Shown: positions 25,392 through 33,875 of the stretch, piece after piece
How positions within the stretch are numbered: position 1 is the first letter of the stretch
How the letters are laid out: the number at the start of each line of letters is the position of its first letter
NCBI GenBank assembly: GCA_013044025.1
Contig: JABEVD010000125.1
Span: 1 to 40,370, forward strand
Direction of reading: 5' to 3'
Source of the DNA: Burkholderiales bacterium
GTDB lineage: Bacteria > Pseudomonadota > Gammaproteobacteria > Burkholderiales > JABEVD01
DNA: 40,370 nucleotides
Translations under genes and position numbers: made by a program
Notes under the pieces: model-generated
What the model was told of the DNA's origin: nothing
Seen by the model: only the letters and a program-made list of their open reading frames with translations
Database searches by the model: none

Positions 25392-26380
25392 CACGCAACC
25401 CTCGCGGCAAAGGAAATGTCGCGCCCGCTCCACCATTGCGCGGCCATCCTTTCCGCCTCCTCCAGACTCGACAGGCGCAGGTGGTATTTGAGCACGACGG
25501 CTGCGGTTCCGATCACGCTCATTCTGCCGTATTCGTCGTCGATTTCGCCGCGCCAGAGCTTGCCGATCCTCGACGCATCCATTTCCTCGTCCTTGACATG
25601 GCGCGCGGCGAAAAGCGCAGGCCATTCCTCTTCCCCCGGATGACCATCGATCACCGATTTCACCTTGCAGACGAGGTCCGGATTGCGCTCGGCCTCCCCA
25701 CCTTCTCCCTTGAAAACGATCAGGTTTTCTCCGAGAAGCTGCGCCGCTCCCTGATGGGAATCGAGATAGCCTGGGTGAAAAATGCCCTGAACGGAAAGCG
25801 CTGCTTTTGCGGGATTCAACATCCTGCCGATGGTGTGCACCGGCGAGCGCAGGCCGAAAAGCGAACGGAGATCCATGATTTTCTGGAGTTGAGGGCTCAG
25901 GGACGCGAACTCCACGAAGGCGAATCCCTTCTCCTTCACCCGGGATACGGCCGCTTCCGCAGAGGAAACAGGCTTGATTCCGAGGGAAGCGAGCGCGGCC
26001 GCCGCATACACCCGCTCGTCGCTCCCCGATACGCCGTGCATCAGCACGGAAATGCCGCGGCTCGCAAGCAGCAATGCGGAAAGCACATACCAGGGCAACT
26101 GCCTGCGCTTTCCGGCATAGCTCGACCAGTCGATATCGACTGCGGCTTCCGGGACCCCGATCGAATTCCTGGCTGCAGAAACGAATCCGGCCAGTTCTTC
26201 CGGGGTCTCCTCCTTCACCCGAAGCAGCATGAGAAAAGCGCCCAGTTGCACCGGCTCGACTTTCCCGGAAAGGATCATGCCCATGGCATCGCTCGCCTCT
26301 TGCCTGCTCAGGGCGCGCGAACCCTGCCTTCCCTTGCCAAGCGTCCGGATGTATTGCGCGAAAGGATGTTCTTCAGTCAT
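25391..26380 (-). CDS. ybiB: TrpD2/YbiB-like protein (anthranilate phosphoribosyltransferase-like fold)
   Basis: A 329-residue member of the nucleoside phosphorylase/phosphoribosyltransferase fold group. FAQYIRTLGKG, SGKVEPVQLGAFLMLLRVKEETPEELAGF and LMHGVSGSDERVYAAAAL resemble TrpD2/YbiB. YbiB binds nucleic acids and has lost the PRPP chemistry; a true TrpD would show GTGGD, which is absent. The ATG at 26380 follows GAGG at about 9 bases; an upstream in-frame start near 26437 lies in the intergenic region. It heads the cysG-rluF operon. Function in siroheme metabolism is not established. Confidence 0.85.
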   Translation of the reverse strand: MTEEHPFAQYIRTLGKGRQGSRALSRQEASDAMGMILSGKVEPVQLGAFLMLLRVKEETPEELAGFVSAARNSIGVPEAAVDIDWSSYAGKRRQLPWYVLSALLLASRGISVLMHGVSGSDERVYAAAALASLGIKPVSSAEAAVSRVKEKGFAFVEFASLSPQLQKIMDLRSLFGLRSPVHTIGRMLNPAKAALSVQGIFHPGYLDSHQGAAQLLGENLIVFKGEGGEAERNPDLVCKVKSVIDGHPGEEEWPALFAARHVKDEEMDASRIGKLWRGEIDDEYGRMSVIGTAAVVLKYHLRLSSLEEAERMAAQWWSGRDISFAARVA

Positions 26381-26507
26381 TTGATCAAGCCTCGATGATA
26401 ATTGCTGGTGCCTCGGCCAAAGCCGGGACTCCCGCATAGATTATCACCAAAACGCCGATTTCGATCCCACCCTTTCGGATTATCCTGCAAGGAAGATCCG
26501 CTTCCGC
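26381..26507. other. Intergenic stretch with nested inverted repeats
   Basis: 127 bases between the GH31 fragment and ybiB. TGATAAT (26396-26402) and ATTATCA (26440-26446) form an outer inverted repeat enclosing CGGC-CAAA-GCCG (26414-26425). It may carry the ybiB promoter and the end of the GH31 transcript, but no clear -35/-10 pair is visible. Confidence 0.4.
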
Positions 26508-27599
26508 TCAGAGATGCGAAACCAGGACCGAAATCTCCGCCGAATCATCCTGCAACTTGACGAAGGTGGTCAGATCCGATTCGCTGCGGCACCAGGCATG
26601 TCCCGGAGCGACCTCCAATTCCTGCATGCTGGAAACCGGCTCGAACTCGAACCCGCAAATCCGCACGCAGCTCGAGCAAGATCCCTTCAGGGCGAGATAA
26701 AAATGTTTCTCGGGAGGCGTCCGTTCGTCCACGATGCGCCGAATGCGCACTTCGCGCCCTTGCCTCGTCGAACGATGCTCGATCTCCAGCAGGCGAAAAT
26801 CCTGACCGGACGGGTTTCTCAGACACATCTGGTAATTCCTGTCCTGTCCAGGATAGATCCTGATGCTGAGCGGATTGGTCCCGTCCTCGCGGGCAATGCC
26901 CAGCCGAAAGGGCAGGATGGCGCCGTCGCGAACGTAGATCGGCATTTGCGACAGGTCCGCCAACAGGCTCCTGTACAATCTGCCGCCTTCCAGCGGTCGA
27001 GCAATCCCTTCCTCTTCGAACGGATACCATTTGCAACCGCGGGGAAGATAGACATCCCGGTAAGGCCGGGTGGGCAGATTCGCCGTCTCATGCCGGGTCA
27101 GGACCGGCGCGACCAGGAAGTCCCTGCCGATCGTGAACTGGTCTTCCAGATGGGCATACACGACCGGATCGTCCGGATCGTTCAGAAAAAGCGCGCGAAG
27201 CACCGGCATTCCGGTCTGGTCGCACTGGTAGGCCGCATCGAGATAAAGCTGGTTGAGACGCGAACGCAACTGGAAATATTTCCTGCAGTTTCCCGGCACC
27301 GGCTCGTCGAATCCGTAGGCTTCGATGAACTGGTTCCTGTAACCGCTGCAACACCAGGGAAGGAACGCGCCCAATTGCATCCAGCGCGTCATCAGTTCGT
27401 AATTTCCCCGGATGTTTCTTCCAACCGAATGCGCGAAGGAATCGTTCGAACAGGTATTGATCGGCACCCCGTGCAGTCCGAGCTTCAACACCTCAGAAAT
27501 GTTGAATCGAAGATCGTCCCAACTGGATGTCATATCGTCGGTCAACGGTCCTTTCTGCAGTTCTGCATGCCCGTCACTTGCGATCGTGAAATTTCGCAT
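26508..27599 (-). pseudogene. C-terminal part of a GH31 family glycoside hydrolase, 5'-truncated
   Basis: The 363-residue frame covers only the second half of a GH31 alpha-glucosidase-like enzyme. It holds the general acid region (TDDMTSSWDDLRFNISEVLKLGLHGVPINT), the catalytic-barrel end (ELMTRWMQLGAFLPWC, RALFLNDPDDPVVYAHLEDQFTIGRDFLVAPVL) and the C-terminal beta domains. The upstream barrel half, including the DMNEP-type nucleophile, is missing; an in-frame stop lies 13 codons before the ATG. So it cannot be an active GH31 enzyme by itself. I read it as a decayed or rearranged remnant. It has no functional link to its neighbours and lies next to an AT-rich stretch (27600-27792). Confidence 0.8.
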
Positions 27600-27792
27600 A
27601 GCGTATGCCTGAATTGTATTGGAATGTTCGAAAACTCATTCTTTCCGAAAACGACCGGAACTATCGATACGGAATACAATTTAGGCGATTATTATGAAAA
27701 AGACAATATGCATGAAATGGTTTTTCATGCGTCAAGTAACCAGGCCTATGAAAAACCGGGATAAAAACTCCGGAGGCCGGGTGAAACCAGAC
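27600..27792. other. AT-rich intergenic stretch at the broken end of the GH31 gene
   Basis: 193 bases of clearly lower GC than the surroundings, between the truncated GH31 frame and cbpM. It contains the inverted repeat GCATGAAA-N5-TTTCATGC (27710-27717, 27723-27730). I see no gene in it. It may mark a recombination boundary or hold the cbpA-cbpM terminator. Confidence 0.5.
27710..27730 (-). terminator. Hairpin downstream of cbpM, possible terminator
   Basis: An 8-base perfect stem, GCATGAAA/TTTCATGC, with a 5-base loop, about 63 bases after the cbpM stop. On the minus strand it is followed by ATATTGTCTTTTT, a T-rich but broken tract, so termination is only possible. Confidence 0.35.
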
Positions 27793-28071
27793 TCATTCCG
27801 CGCAGCGCAGGCGGATCTTCAGTTCGTCGTTTTCTTCGAGAATGTCTGCAAACAGCGCAGCGAGCTCCGGGGAGGCATCGAAGTTTCTTTCCAGATCCCG
27901 CATCCTCCTCGCCCTCGCAAGCAGCCGGCTCGAAAAATGGCTGCGACTGGCTCCGGGAAAAAGCCCCTCTTCCACCCGAACCAGAAGCCATTCGACCTCG
28001 ACGAAAGTGGCTGCGGCCGCTTCCTCGATCGTCATCTCCTCGACCAGACAGGCTGTGAGCGCATCCTTCAT
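27793..28071 (-). CDS. cbpM: Chaperone modulator CbpM
   Basis: A 92-residue helical protein that binds the J domain of CbpA and limits its co-chaperone activity. MTIEEAAAATFVEVEWLLVRVEEGLFPG and ARRMRDLERNFDASPELAALFADILEENDELKIRLR fit the family, including the closing coiled coil. Its ATG overlaps the cbpA stop (ATGA), the usual cbpA-cbpM arrangement. Confidence 0.9.
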   Translation of the reverse strand: MKDALTACLVEEMTIEEAAAATFVEVEWLLVRVEEGLFPGASRSHFSSRLLARARRMRDLERNFDASPELAALFADILEENDELKIRLRCAE

Positions 28072-28964
28072 TCGGCCCTCCCGCGCGGATCGAACGGAAA
28101 TTCCCGCGCCATCTTCTCGTAAAACGCCTTCGCAGCCGGCGTATCGGCAGGAGGCAGGACAATCTCGGTCTTGAGGATCAGATCGCCAGGCGGATTGCCC
28201 GGGATTCCCTTGCCATGCACCCGCAGCGGCCGCCCTCCCCGCGTGCCGGGCGGGATCCTGACCTTGAGATCGCCATCGGGCATGCCCACCTGAACGATGG
28301 CGCCAAGCGCAGCCTCCCAGGGAGCGACCGGCAAGGCAAGATGCACATCGAGCCCTTCCACGCTGAATCGTTCATGCTGTCTGAAATGCACTTCCAGAAG
28401 CAGATCCCCGCCCTGCCCCGCCTGACCCGCGAGGCGGATGATCTGCCCCTCGTGCACGCCTTTCGGAATCTTCACGTTGAGGGTCCTGTTTTCCAGCAGG
28501 ACATGTCCGGAAGCATCCATTTTCGGCACGCGCAGTGCGATCTGACGAACCGCCCCCCGATAGGCATCCTCCAGGTCGAGCAGCACCTTGGCGTGATGAT
28601 CGGCTCGCCGCGGCTGCCCGCCCATCCGCCCGAAAATCTGCGAAAAAAAATCGCTGAAGCCGGCCGCTTCGCGGGGGTCGAACCCTTTGCCAGAAAATTC
28701 GAATCCGGCGTCCCAGTCCGGAGGGGGGCGAAAGTCCTGCCCCTGCCGATAACCCTGGCCGATCCTGTCGTAGGCGGCACGCTTTTCGGGATCGGAAAGC
28801 ACCGTGTAGGCCTCGTTGATCTCCTTCATTCGCCTTTCTGCGTCCGCTTCCCTGGAAACATCGGGGTGATAGCGCCTCGCCAGCTTGCGAAAAGCCTTCT
28901 TGATTTCATCCTGGGATGCGTCTTTCCGGACGCCCAGGATCTCGTAGTAATTCCTGAATTCCAT
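28068..28964 (-). CDS. cbpA: CbpA-type DnaJ co-chaperone
   Basis: A 298-residue J-domain protein. The N-terminal J domain has the HPD motif at 33-35 (RYHPDVS), then a Gly/Phe-rich region (GQGYRQGQDFRPPPDWDAGFEFSG), and two C-terminal substrate-binding domains (VKIPKGVHEGQIIRLAGQ, LKVRIPPGTRGGRPLRVHGKG). There is no cysteine-rich zinc domain, so it is CbpA rather than DnaJ. It stimulates DnaK. The ATG lies in a region with weak ribosome site; a promoter candidate is at 28983-29011. Forms an operon with cbpM. Confidence 0.95.
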   Translation of the reverse strand: MEFRNYYEILGVRKDASQDEIKKAFRKLARRYHPDVSREADAERRMKEINEAYTVLSDPEKRAAYDRIGQGYRQGQDFRPPPDWDAGFEFSGKGFDPREAAGFSDFFSQIFGRMGGQPRRADHHAKVLLDLEDAYRGAVRQIALRVPKMDASGHVLLENRTLNVKIPKGVHEGQIIRLAGQAGQGGDLLLEVHFRQHERFSVEGLDVHLALPVAPWEAALGAIVQVGMPDGDLKVRIPPGTRGGRPLRVHGKGIPGNPPGDLILKTEIVLPPADTPAAKAFYEKMAREFPFDPRGRAE

Positions 28965-28982
28965 GCCCGGTCCTTTTCCAGA

Positions 28983-29011
28983 AGGATAGACGACGCGGGC
29001 ATGGATGGAAA
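28983..29011 (-). promoter_or_regulatory. Putative promoter of cbpA-cbpM
   Basis: TTTCCA (29006-29011) and TATCCT (28983-28988) on the minus strand, 17 bases apart, in the gap between the ATPase fragment and cbpA. Moderate matches (4 of 6 each). Confidence 0.35.
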
Positions 29012-29030
29012 GGGCGGCAAAGCCCCCGGG

Positions 29031-29660
29031 TCAGCGTTGCGCGACCAGGAATCCATAGGAGGAGGGAGCGGCCTTCTCGACCCTTGCCGGCTCGCGCGGC
29101 GATGCGACCGGCCCGCCTGCGACCACCACGGCGAGCGCCCTTCCGGAAGCCACCATCATTCCGGGAACGGCCAGGTTGGGAAAATCCTGCAGCGCTTTGC
29201 CCTGCCCGAGACCGGCATGCTTGCGCACTGGAACGGAAGATCCGGTGAGCCGGGACTGGTCCACATGGAAATCGTCGCAGGAAAGCAGCCTGACCGGACA
29301 GGGAATTGCATCGCCTGCGCGAAGCTCGACGAGGTCGCCAGGAACCAGCATTCCGGCATCGATCTCCCGCCATTGCGGCCCTTCGGATGCGGTATGCACG
29401 CAAAACAGGGCGGAAATTTCACGCGGCACCATCGAGCGACGGTCGCGGCGCAGCACCCGAACCGGCTGCCCCTTTTTTCTCGCGCCTCCGATCGCGGCAA
29501 GGCGGTCTTCCGCCTCCCGGTCCAGCAATCCATTCTCGGTGGTGCCGAGCCAGTCGAGCAACACCTCGCGTTCCAGCCTTGCGGCAATGATGAGCTGTTC
29601 GGTTTCGTTGCGCAGTGCGCGACGAAGGAATACTGCGAGCGCATGCAGTCTGAAGATCAT
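29031..29660 (-). CDS. Orphan P-type ATPase actuator-domain protein
   Basis: A 209-residue soluble protein. Residues about 35-60 (LLDWLGTTENGLLDREAEDRLAAIG) match the N-terminal cation ATPase domain, and about 98-182 match the actuator domain of P2/P3 ATPases: REIDAGMLVPGDLVELRAGDAIPCPVRLL, then RLTGSSVPVRK where active pumps have TGES, then VASGRALAVVVAGG. Between them, transmembrane helices 1-2 are replaced by a short basic linker, and no P-domain (DKTGT) or other helices follow. The Glu needed for dephosphorylation is Ser here, so it cannot pump. It may be a decayed remnant or a domesticated regulatory domain. The start at 29660 follows AAGGAGAG. Tandem with cbpA. Confidence 0.82.
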   Translation of the reverse strand: MIFRLHALAVFLRRALRNETEQLIIAARLEREVLLDWLGTTENGLLDREAEDRLAAIGGARKKGQPVRVLRRDRRSMVPREISALFCVHTASEGPQWREIDAGMLVPGDLVELRAGDAIPCPVRLLSCDDFHVDQSRLTGSSVPVRKHAGLGQGKALQDFPNLAVPGMMVASGRALAVVVAGGPVASPREPARVEKAAPSSYGFLVAQR

Positions 29661-29937
29661 TTCGCTCTCCTTCAACGTCGGCGACAGGACAGGAAGTCCG
29701 GTCGGCCTGATTCGACGATTCTGGAAGGCGGATGCAGGTTTCTCTCCGGCCTTCCCTCTAGTTTTGCCTAGCGGGAAGCACCTCGAGAAGAATGGAGGGG
29801 CTTTCGTCTAGGCGTTGGGTCTACAACAACTGTCCAAGGCGAATGCCTCCTTTGGATATGAACACGCGCGAATTCTAGCCCCCTGCAATGGAAAAATCAA
29901 GCCCTGCCGATTTCCTGCTAAAATCGGAATTTTTGGA
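29661..29937. other. Divergent intergenic region with a long imperfect hairpin
   Basis: About 277 bases between the ATPase fragment and mog, without a convincing gene. It contains an imperfect hairpin at 29766-29813 (GCCTAG...CTAGGC outer stem with CCTC/GAGG inside), a near-palindrome CCAAGGCGAATGCCTCCTTTGG-like segment further right, and the mog -10 at 29916-29924. Confidence 0.45.
29916..29924 (+). promoter_or_regulatory. Extended -10 element upstream of mog
   Basis: TGCTAAAAT (TGnTAAAAT), the same type as before aroC and gmk. Transcription would begin near 29931, leaving a leader of about 7-13 bases, so mog mRNA is probably almost leaderless. Confidence 0.4.
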
Positions 29938-29943
29938 ATGCGC

Positions 29944-30474
29944 ATGGATCTCAGGATAGGGCTCGTCAGCATCAGCGACCGCGCATCGGGCGGAATTTAC
30001 GAAGACAAGGGAATTCCCGCGCTGAAGGCATGGCTCGACAATGCGCTCGCAACGCCCTGGAAATCGATCGAGAGACTGATTCCGGACGAGCGGGCGCTCA
30101 TCTCCAGAACCCTCGTCGAACTCGTCGACATCGAGGGTTGCTCGCTGGTGCTGACGACAGGAGGGACCGGCCCCGCGCCGCGAGACGTGACGCCGGAAGC
30201 CACCATCGATGTCGCGGACAAGGTAATGGACGGATTCGGCGAGCAGATGCGTTCCATCAGCCTGAAGTACGTTCCGACCGCGATCCTCTCCAGACAGGTC
30301 GGGGTCGTGAGAAAGCACGCGCTGATCCTCAACCTGCCCGGGCAGCCGAAGGCGATCGGCGAAACCCTCGACGGCATCTTTCCGGCGATTCCCTACTGCA
30401 TCGATCTCGTTGGCGGCGCCTGGATCGATACCAGACCGGAAGTGATCAGCTCCTTTCGTCCGAAGAAAAAATGA
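29944..30474 (+). CDS. mog: Molybdopterin adenylyltransferase (MogA)
   Basis: Adenylates molybdopterin before molybdate insertion by MoeA. The 176-residue product has LVSISDRASGGIYEDKGIP at the start and LVLTTGGTGPAPRDVTPEAT near residue 68, the family nucleotide/molybdopterin site. The start could be the ATG at 29944 or 29938 (two codons longer); I use 29944. The 3' end overlaps convergent mobA by 29 bases. Part of the Moco cluster, on the opposite strand to mobA-moaCED-moeA-mobB. Confidence 0.94.
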   Translation: MDLRIGLVSISDRASGGIYEDKGIPALKAWLDNALATPWKSIERLIPDERALISRTLVELVDIEGCSLVLTTGGTGPAPRDVTPEATIDVADKVMDGFGEQMRSISLKYVPTAILSRQVGVVRKHALILNLPGQPKAIGETLDGIFPAIPYCIDLVGGAWIDTRPEVISSFRPKKK

Positions 30475-31033
30475 CTTCCGCCTTTTCCAGATCGTGGAGC
30501 GTATTGATGTTGAAAAAGGCAGCTGGTTCCGGAAAATCCACCCGGACGATATCGTGCCTTTCCTGCCATTCGATCACTTTTCTTCCGCCTGCATCGAGAT
30601 AGGCAGACAGATCTTCGAGCAGGCTTTTTCTTGCCAGCATGAAAGCCTGATGGGTCCTGCCCCCTGAAGCGGCAATCGCGATTTCCGCATTCCCGATCCG
30701 CGCGAGAAGCCTTTCGAGCAGATTTTCGGGAAAGAACGGGGTGTCGCAGGGTAAGGTCAGGACGAAGGCGCAGGATGCGGCCTGCAAACCTGCGCGAAGG
30801 CCGCAAAGCGGCCCTTCCCCATCGTCCGTCACCACCTTGCAGCCGAAACCGGAATAGGCTGCCAGATTGCGGTTCGCAGTGACGACGACTTCCTCCACAT
30901 GCGGCCGAATCCTTTCGATCGCCAGCGAAGCCAGGGATTTTCCGTGCAGCTCGACGAGTCCCTTGTCAACTCCGCCCATTCTGGAGCCCATTCCGCCCGC
31001 CAGCAGAACCGCGCTGACCTGCTCAACCGGCAT
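30446..31033 (-). CDS. mobA: Molybdenum cofactor guanylyltransferase
   Basis: Attaches GMP to molybdopterin to make the bis-MGD form used by DMSO-reductase family enzymes. The 195-residue protein has [19 protein letters not shown] near the N-terminus (nucleotide binding and lysine) and [18 protein letters not shown] for metal/GTP binding. The ATG at 31033 ([11 protein letters not shown]) overlaps moaC by 11 bases. Its presence implies bis-MGD enzymes in the organism. Last gene of the mobB-moeA-moaD-moaE-moaC-mobA operon. Confidence 0.94.
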   Translation of the reverse strand: MPVEQVSAVLLAGGMGSRMGGVDKGLVELHGKSLASLAIERIRPHVEEVVVTANRNLAAYSGFGCKVVTDDGEGPLCGLRAGLQAASCAFVLTLPCDTPFFPENLLERLLARIGNAEIAIAASGGRTHQAFMLARKSLLEDLSAYLDAGGRKVIEWQERHDIVRVDFPEPAAFFNINTLHDLEKAEVIFSSDERS

Positions 31034-31493
31034 GCCAGTCGCCGGATACGCCACCGCGCTTTTCGAGGAGGCGGATGCCGGAGATGGTCATCCCGCGATC
31101 GACCGCCTTCAGCATGTCGTAGACGGTGAGCAGCGTGACGCTCACCGAAGTCAGCGCCTCCATTTCGACTCCGGTCCTGCCGACCGTTTCCGCGCCCGCC
31201 CTGCAGATCACGCCCTTTGCATCGAGCTCGAATTCGACCGCGACCCGGGTGAGAGGAACCGGGTGGCAAAGCGGAATGAGATCGGCTGTCCTTTTCGCCG
31301 CCATGATCCCGGCAATGCGCGCAACCGCGAGCACATCGCCCTTTTTCCCGTTTCCGCTTTTCACGATCTCCAGGGTTTCAGGCTGCATGTCGATCCGCCC
31401 CTCCGCCACCGCGACGCGGTTGCTTTCCCCTTTTCCGGATACGTCCACCATGCGGGCATTGCCAGATGCATCGAAATGCGTGAGATCAGCCAT
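31023..31493 (-). CDS. moaC: Cyclic pyranopterin monophosphate synthase, MoaC
   Basis: Works after MoaA to form cyclic pyranopterin monophosphate. 156 residues, with [20 protein letters not shown] at the N-terminus, [13 protein letters not shown] as the active-site histidine motif, and [28 protein letters not shown] as the family end. The ATG overlaps the moaE stop by 8 bases. Confidence 0.96.
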   Translation of the reverse strand: MADLTHFDASGNARMVDVSGKGESNRVAVAEGRIDMQPETLEIVKSGNGKKGDVLAVARIAGIMAAKRTADLIPLCHPVPLTRVAVEFELDAKGVICRAGAETVGRTGVEMEALTSVSVTLLTVYDMLKAVDRGMTISGIRLLEKRGGVSGDWHAG

Positions 31494-31947
31494 TTTCCTT
31501 TTCCCTTCTCCAGCGATTCGTCGCCAGCTCGTCGGACTCCTTCGCTTCCACCCAGCGTTCTCCGTGCCGGGTGATTTCCTTCTTCCAGAAGGGCGCCCTG
31601 GTTTTCAGATTGTCCATGATGAAGGAAGCCGATTCGAAGGCATCCTTCCTGTGGGAGGATGCTGCGAGCACCAGCACGATCTGATCCTGCGCATCGAGGC
31701 GCCCGACCCGGTGCAGGACCAGCGCATCGAGCAACTCCCAGCGATTTTTCGTTTCTTCCAGGATTATTCCGAGCGCCTTCTCGGTCATGCCCGGATAATG
31801 CTCGAGCACCATTCCCCCGATCTCCCCCGCCTGATCCCGGACCAGGCCGATGAAGCTCACGATCGCCCCCGCCCCCTTCACGCGCTGCCGCATCGCGGCA
31901 ATTTCAACGCCGGCATCGAAGTCCTGTTCCTGGACCCTGACTTCCAT
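31486..31947 (-). CDS. moaE: Molybdopterin synthase large subunit, MoaE
   Basis: Carries out sulfur transfer to cyclic pyranopterin with MoaD. 153 residues, with [54 protein letters not shown] and the active lysine in PFWKKE. One base separates it from moaD, so it is co-translated. Confidence 0.95.
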   Translation of the reverse strand: MEVRVQEQDFDAGVEIAAMRQRVKGAGAIVSFIGLVRDQAGEIGGMVLEHYPGMTEKALGIILEETKNRWELLDALVLHRVGRLDAQDQIVLVLAASSHRKDAFESASFIMDNLKTRAPFWKKEITRHGERWVEAKESDELATNRWRREKENG

Positions 31948-31948
31948 T

Positions 31949-32182
31949 TCAGCCCCCCGTCACGGGAGGAAACAGGGCGACTTCATCGTCCTCCGCGAGC
32001 CTGGCATCCATTCCGGCAAGCTCCTGGTTGACCGCGATCCGGAACGGGCCGGAAAGCGCCTCCTCCCACTTCCCTCCCCTTGCCCTGAGATGGGCCACCA
32101 GGGATGCTGCATCGGGCATCCCGGAGAGTTGTTCCGATTCGCCGAAAACTTCCCTGAGTCGCGCAAAATAAAGGATCTTCAT
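31949..32182 (-). CDS. moaD: Molybdopterin synthase small subunit, MoaD
   Basis: A 77-residue ubiquitin-like sulfur carrier. It ends in the required C-terminal Gly-Gly (PPVTGG), which is activated as a thiocarboxylate. MoeB, which adenylates this end, is not in the window. The ATG overlaps the moeA stop (ATGA). Confidence 0.95.
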   Translation of the reverse strand: MKILYFARLREVFGESEQLSGMPDAASLVAHLRARGGKWEEALSGPFRIAVNQELAGMDARLAEDDEVALFPPVTGG

Positions 32183-33360
32183 GCCAGAAATTCCGAAAAA
32201 GGATAAAAGCGCACGGATTGACCATTTTTCATTCCTGATCCGGCAGGAATCATGACGAGCCCGTCTGCCCAGGAAAGGGAGGTCATCACGCCGGACCCTT
32301 GCGAAGGATAAAGGATTGCCCTGCCTTCCTCATCGATCCTGGCGCGCAGCCATTCCTCCCGGGCGGACGCCTTCCAGTCGAAGGCGGATTCGACTGCAAA
32401 GGAAAGCGGCTGCCATTTCGATGCGCCCTGCATTTTCAGAATGAAAGGCCTGGCAAACAGGCAGAAAATGGTGAAGGCGGAAACCGGATTGCCGGGAAGG
32501 CCGAGAAAGGGAATGCCGGAGAGGTCCCCGAATGCAAAGGGCTTGCCCGGCTTGATGTTCACTTTCCACATCTCGATGCTTCCGATCTTGTCCACCGCCG
32601 CCTTCACATGATCTTCCTCGCCAACCGACACCCCGCCGCAGGTCATCACCAGGTCGGCCTTTTCGGCCCCTTCCTGCAGTGCGCGCACCGTGCTTTCCAG
32701 GCTGTCCGGCACGATGCCGAGATCGACGATCTCGCACCCCAGCGAATCGAGGAGCCCGATCAGGCTGTATCGGTTGGAATTGTAGATTTTCCCCAGAGGG
32801 AGCGGGTTTCCCGGCATCACGAGTTCGTCTCCGGTGAAGAAGATCGCGACCTTCAGCTTGCTGAAAACGGAAACGCCGGAAATGCCGACCGATGCAATCA
32901 TCCCCAGTTCCTGCGGCCTGAGCCTGGTTCCCGCTTCGAGGAAAACGCTTCCACCGGCGATGTCCTCGCCGCGCCTCCTGATGTTGGCCCCCGGTTTCGG
33001 CGCCTTCAGGATCTTCACCCGACCGTCCGAGAATTCGCAATCTTCCTGCATCACCACCGCTTCCGTACCCTGCGGCACCGGTGCGCCGGTAAAAATCCTC
33101 GCAGCAGTGCCGGCATCGAGGGGGGCCGGCAAGCTGCCTGCGGCAATTCGCTGCGAGACGGAAAATTCCAGCGCTCCGGACGGGATCGCGAAACCGTCCA
33201 TCGCGCTGTTGTCGCAAGGCGGCACGTCGATGGGAGAAACGAGGGCTTCGGAAAGGATTCTTCCCGAAGCCTCTTCCGTATTCACCTGTTCCGAAATCCC
33301 CGCCTGCACTGCTCTGGAGAGCAGGAGATCGAGCGCTTCCTGCCTGGAAATTGCCGTCAT
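32179..33360 (-). CDS. moeA: Molybdopterin molybdenumtransferase, MoeA
   Basis: Inserts molybdate into adenylated molybdopterin. 393 residues, full length. PCDNSAMDGFAIP and the Gly-rich substrate region (TGAPVPQGTEAVVMQED), then FFTGDELVMPG, VMTCGGVSVGEEDHVK and GLPGNPVSAF are all family marks. The ATG at 33360 overlaps the mobB stop (ATGA). A longer frame upstream lies under mobB and is rejected. Confidence 0.95.
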   Translation of the reverse strand: MTAISRQEALDLLLSRAVQAGISEQVNTEEASGRILSEALVSPIDVPPCDNSAMDGFAIPSGALEFSVSQRIAAGSLPAPLDAGTAARIFTGAPVPQGTEAVVMQEDCEFSDGRVKILKAPKPGANIRRRGEDIAGGSVFLEAGTRLRPQELGMIASVGISGVSVFSKLKVAIFFTGDELVMPGNPLPLGKIYNSNRYSLIGLLDSLGCEIVDLGIVPDSLESTVRALQEGAEKADLVMTCGGVSVGEEDHVKAAVDKIGSIEMWKVNIKPGKPFAFGDLSGIPFLGLPGNPVSAFTIFCLFARPFILKMQGASKWQPLSFAVESAFDWKASAREEWLRARIDEEGRAILYPSQGSGVMTSLSWADGLVMIPAGSGMKNGQSVRFYPFSEFLA

Positions 33361-33848
33361 TGTTTCAATCCGAGATAAGTTTTGATGAAGTGGGCGATGC
33401 GGTCCGCCGCATCGAGGTCGAAAAACGGAAGATTCGCCTCGATTGGCTCGTCGCTTGCAATTGCGACCACATGCGGATCGTGCGGATGGATCAGGGGTTT
33501 TCCCTGATTCTTGCGCCTCACCTCGATTTTCGGGATGGGATCGTGCTTGTATCCTTCCACCAAAACGATGTCGCAAGGGGAGAGCCTTGCAATGAGTCCC
33601 GCGAGATCGGTCTCTTTTTCCGATTCATGCAGGAGCACCCATCTTTCATCCGACGCGAGGAGCACTTCGCCTGCGCCCGCCTTCCTGTGGCGCCAGGAGT
33701 CCTTGCCCTGCCTGTCGAAGTCGAACCCGTGATGGGCATGCTTCACGACCGAAACCCTCAATCCTTCCGCAACGAAGATCGGGATGATTTTTTCGATGAG
33801 CGTGGTCTTGCCGCTCCCTGAATATCCGGCAAATCCGAATATTTCCAT
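33357..33848 (-). CDS. mobB: Molybdopterin-guanine dinucleotide biosynthesis adapter MobB
   Basis: A GTP-binding protein that assists MobA. 163 residues, with P-loop GYSGSGKTT (8-16), VVKHAHHGFDFDRQGKDSWRHRKAGA and LVEGYKHDPIPKIEV, all typical of MobB. It heads the minus-strand Moco operon and is divergent from moaA; only 27 bases separate the two annotated starts. Confidence 0.94.
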   Translation of the reverse strand: MEIFGFAGYSGSGKTTLIEKIIPIFVAEGLRVSVVKHAHHGFDFDRQGKDSWRHRKAGAGEVLLASDERWVLLHESEKETDLAGLIARLSPCDIVLVEGYKHDPIPKIEVRRKNQGKPLIHPHDPHVVAIASDEPIEANLPFFDLDAADRIAHFIKTYLGLKQ

Positions 33849-33875
33849 AAACTACTTTTTAGCCCGGGAGAAGAA

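Noticed and set aside
25392-25625. N-terminal extension of CysG
   Set aside because: It lies within the ybiB gene in another frame; the family N-terminus begins at MDYFPIF.
27694-28122. Plus-strand open frame over cbpM
   Set aside because: Opposite the clear CbpM sequence; only its first part is in non-coding DNA, with no family pattern.
29661-29937. Moco riboswitch before mog
   Set aside because: The hairpin here lacks the features I would expect of a Moco riboswitch aptamer, and the predicted mog transcript begins after it.
33361-33576. N-terminal extension of MoeA
   Set aside because: It lies within mobB in another frame, and MoeA begins normally at MTAISRQEAL.
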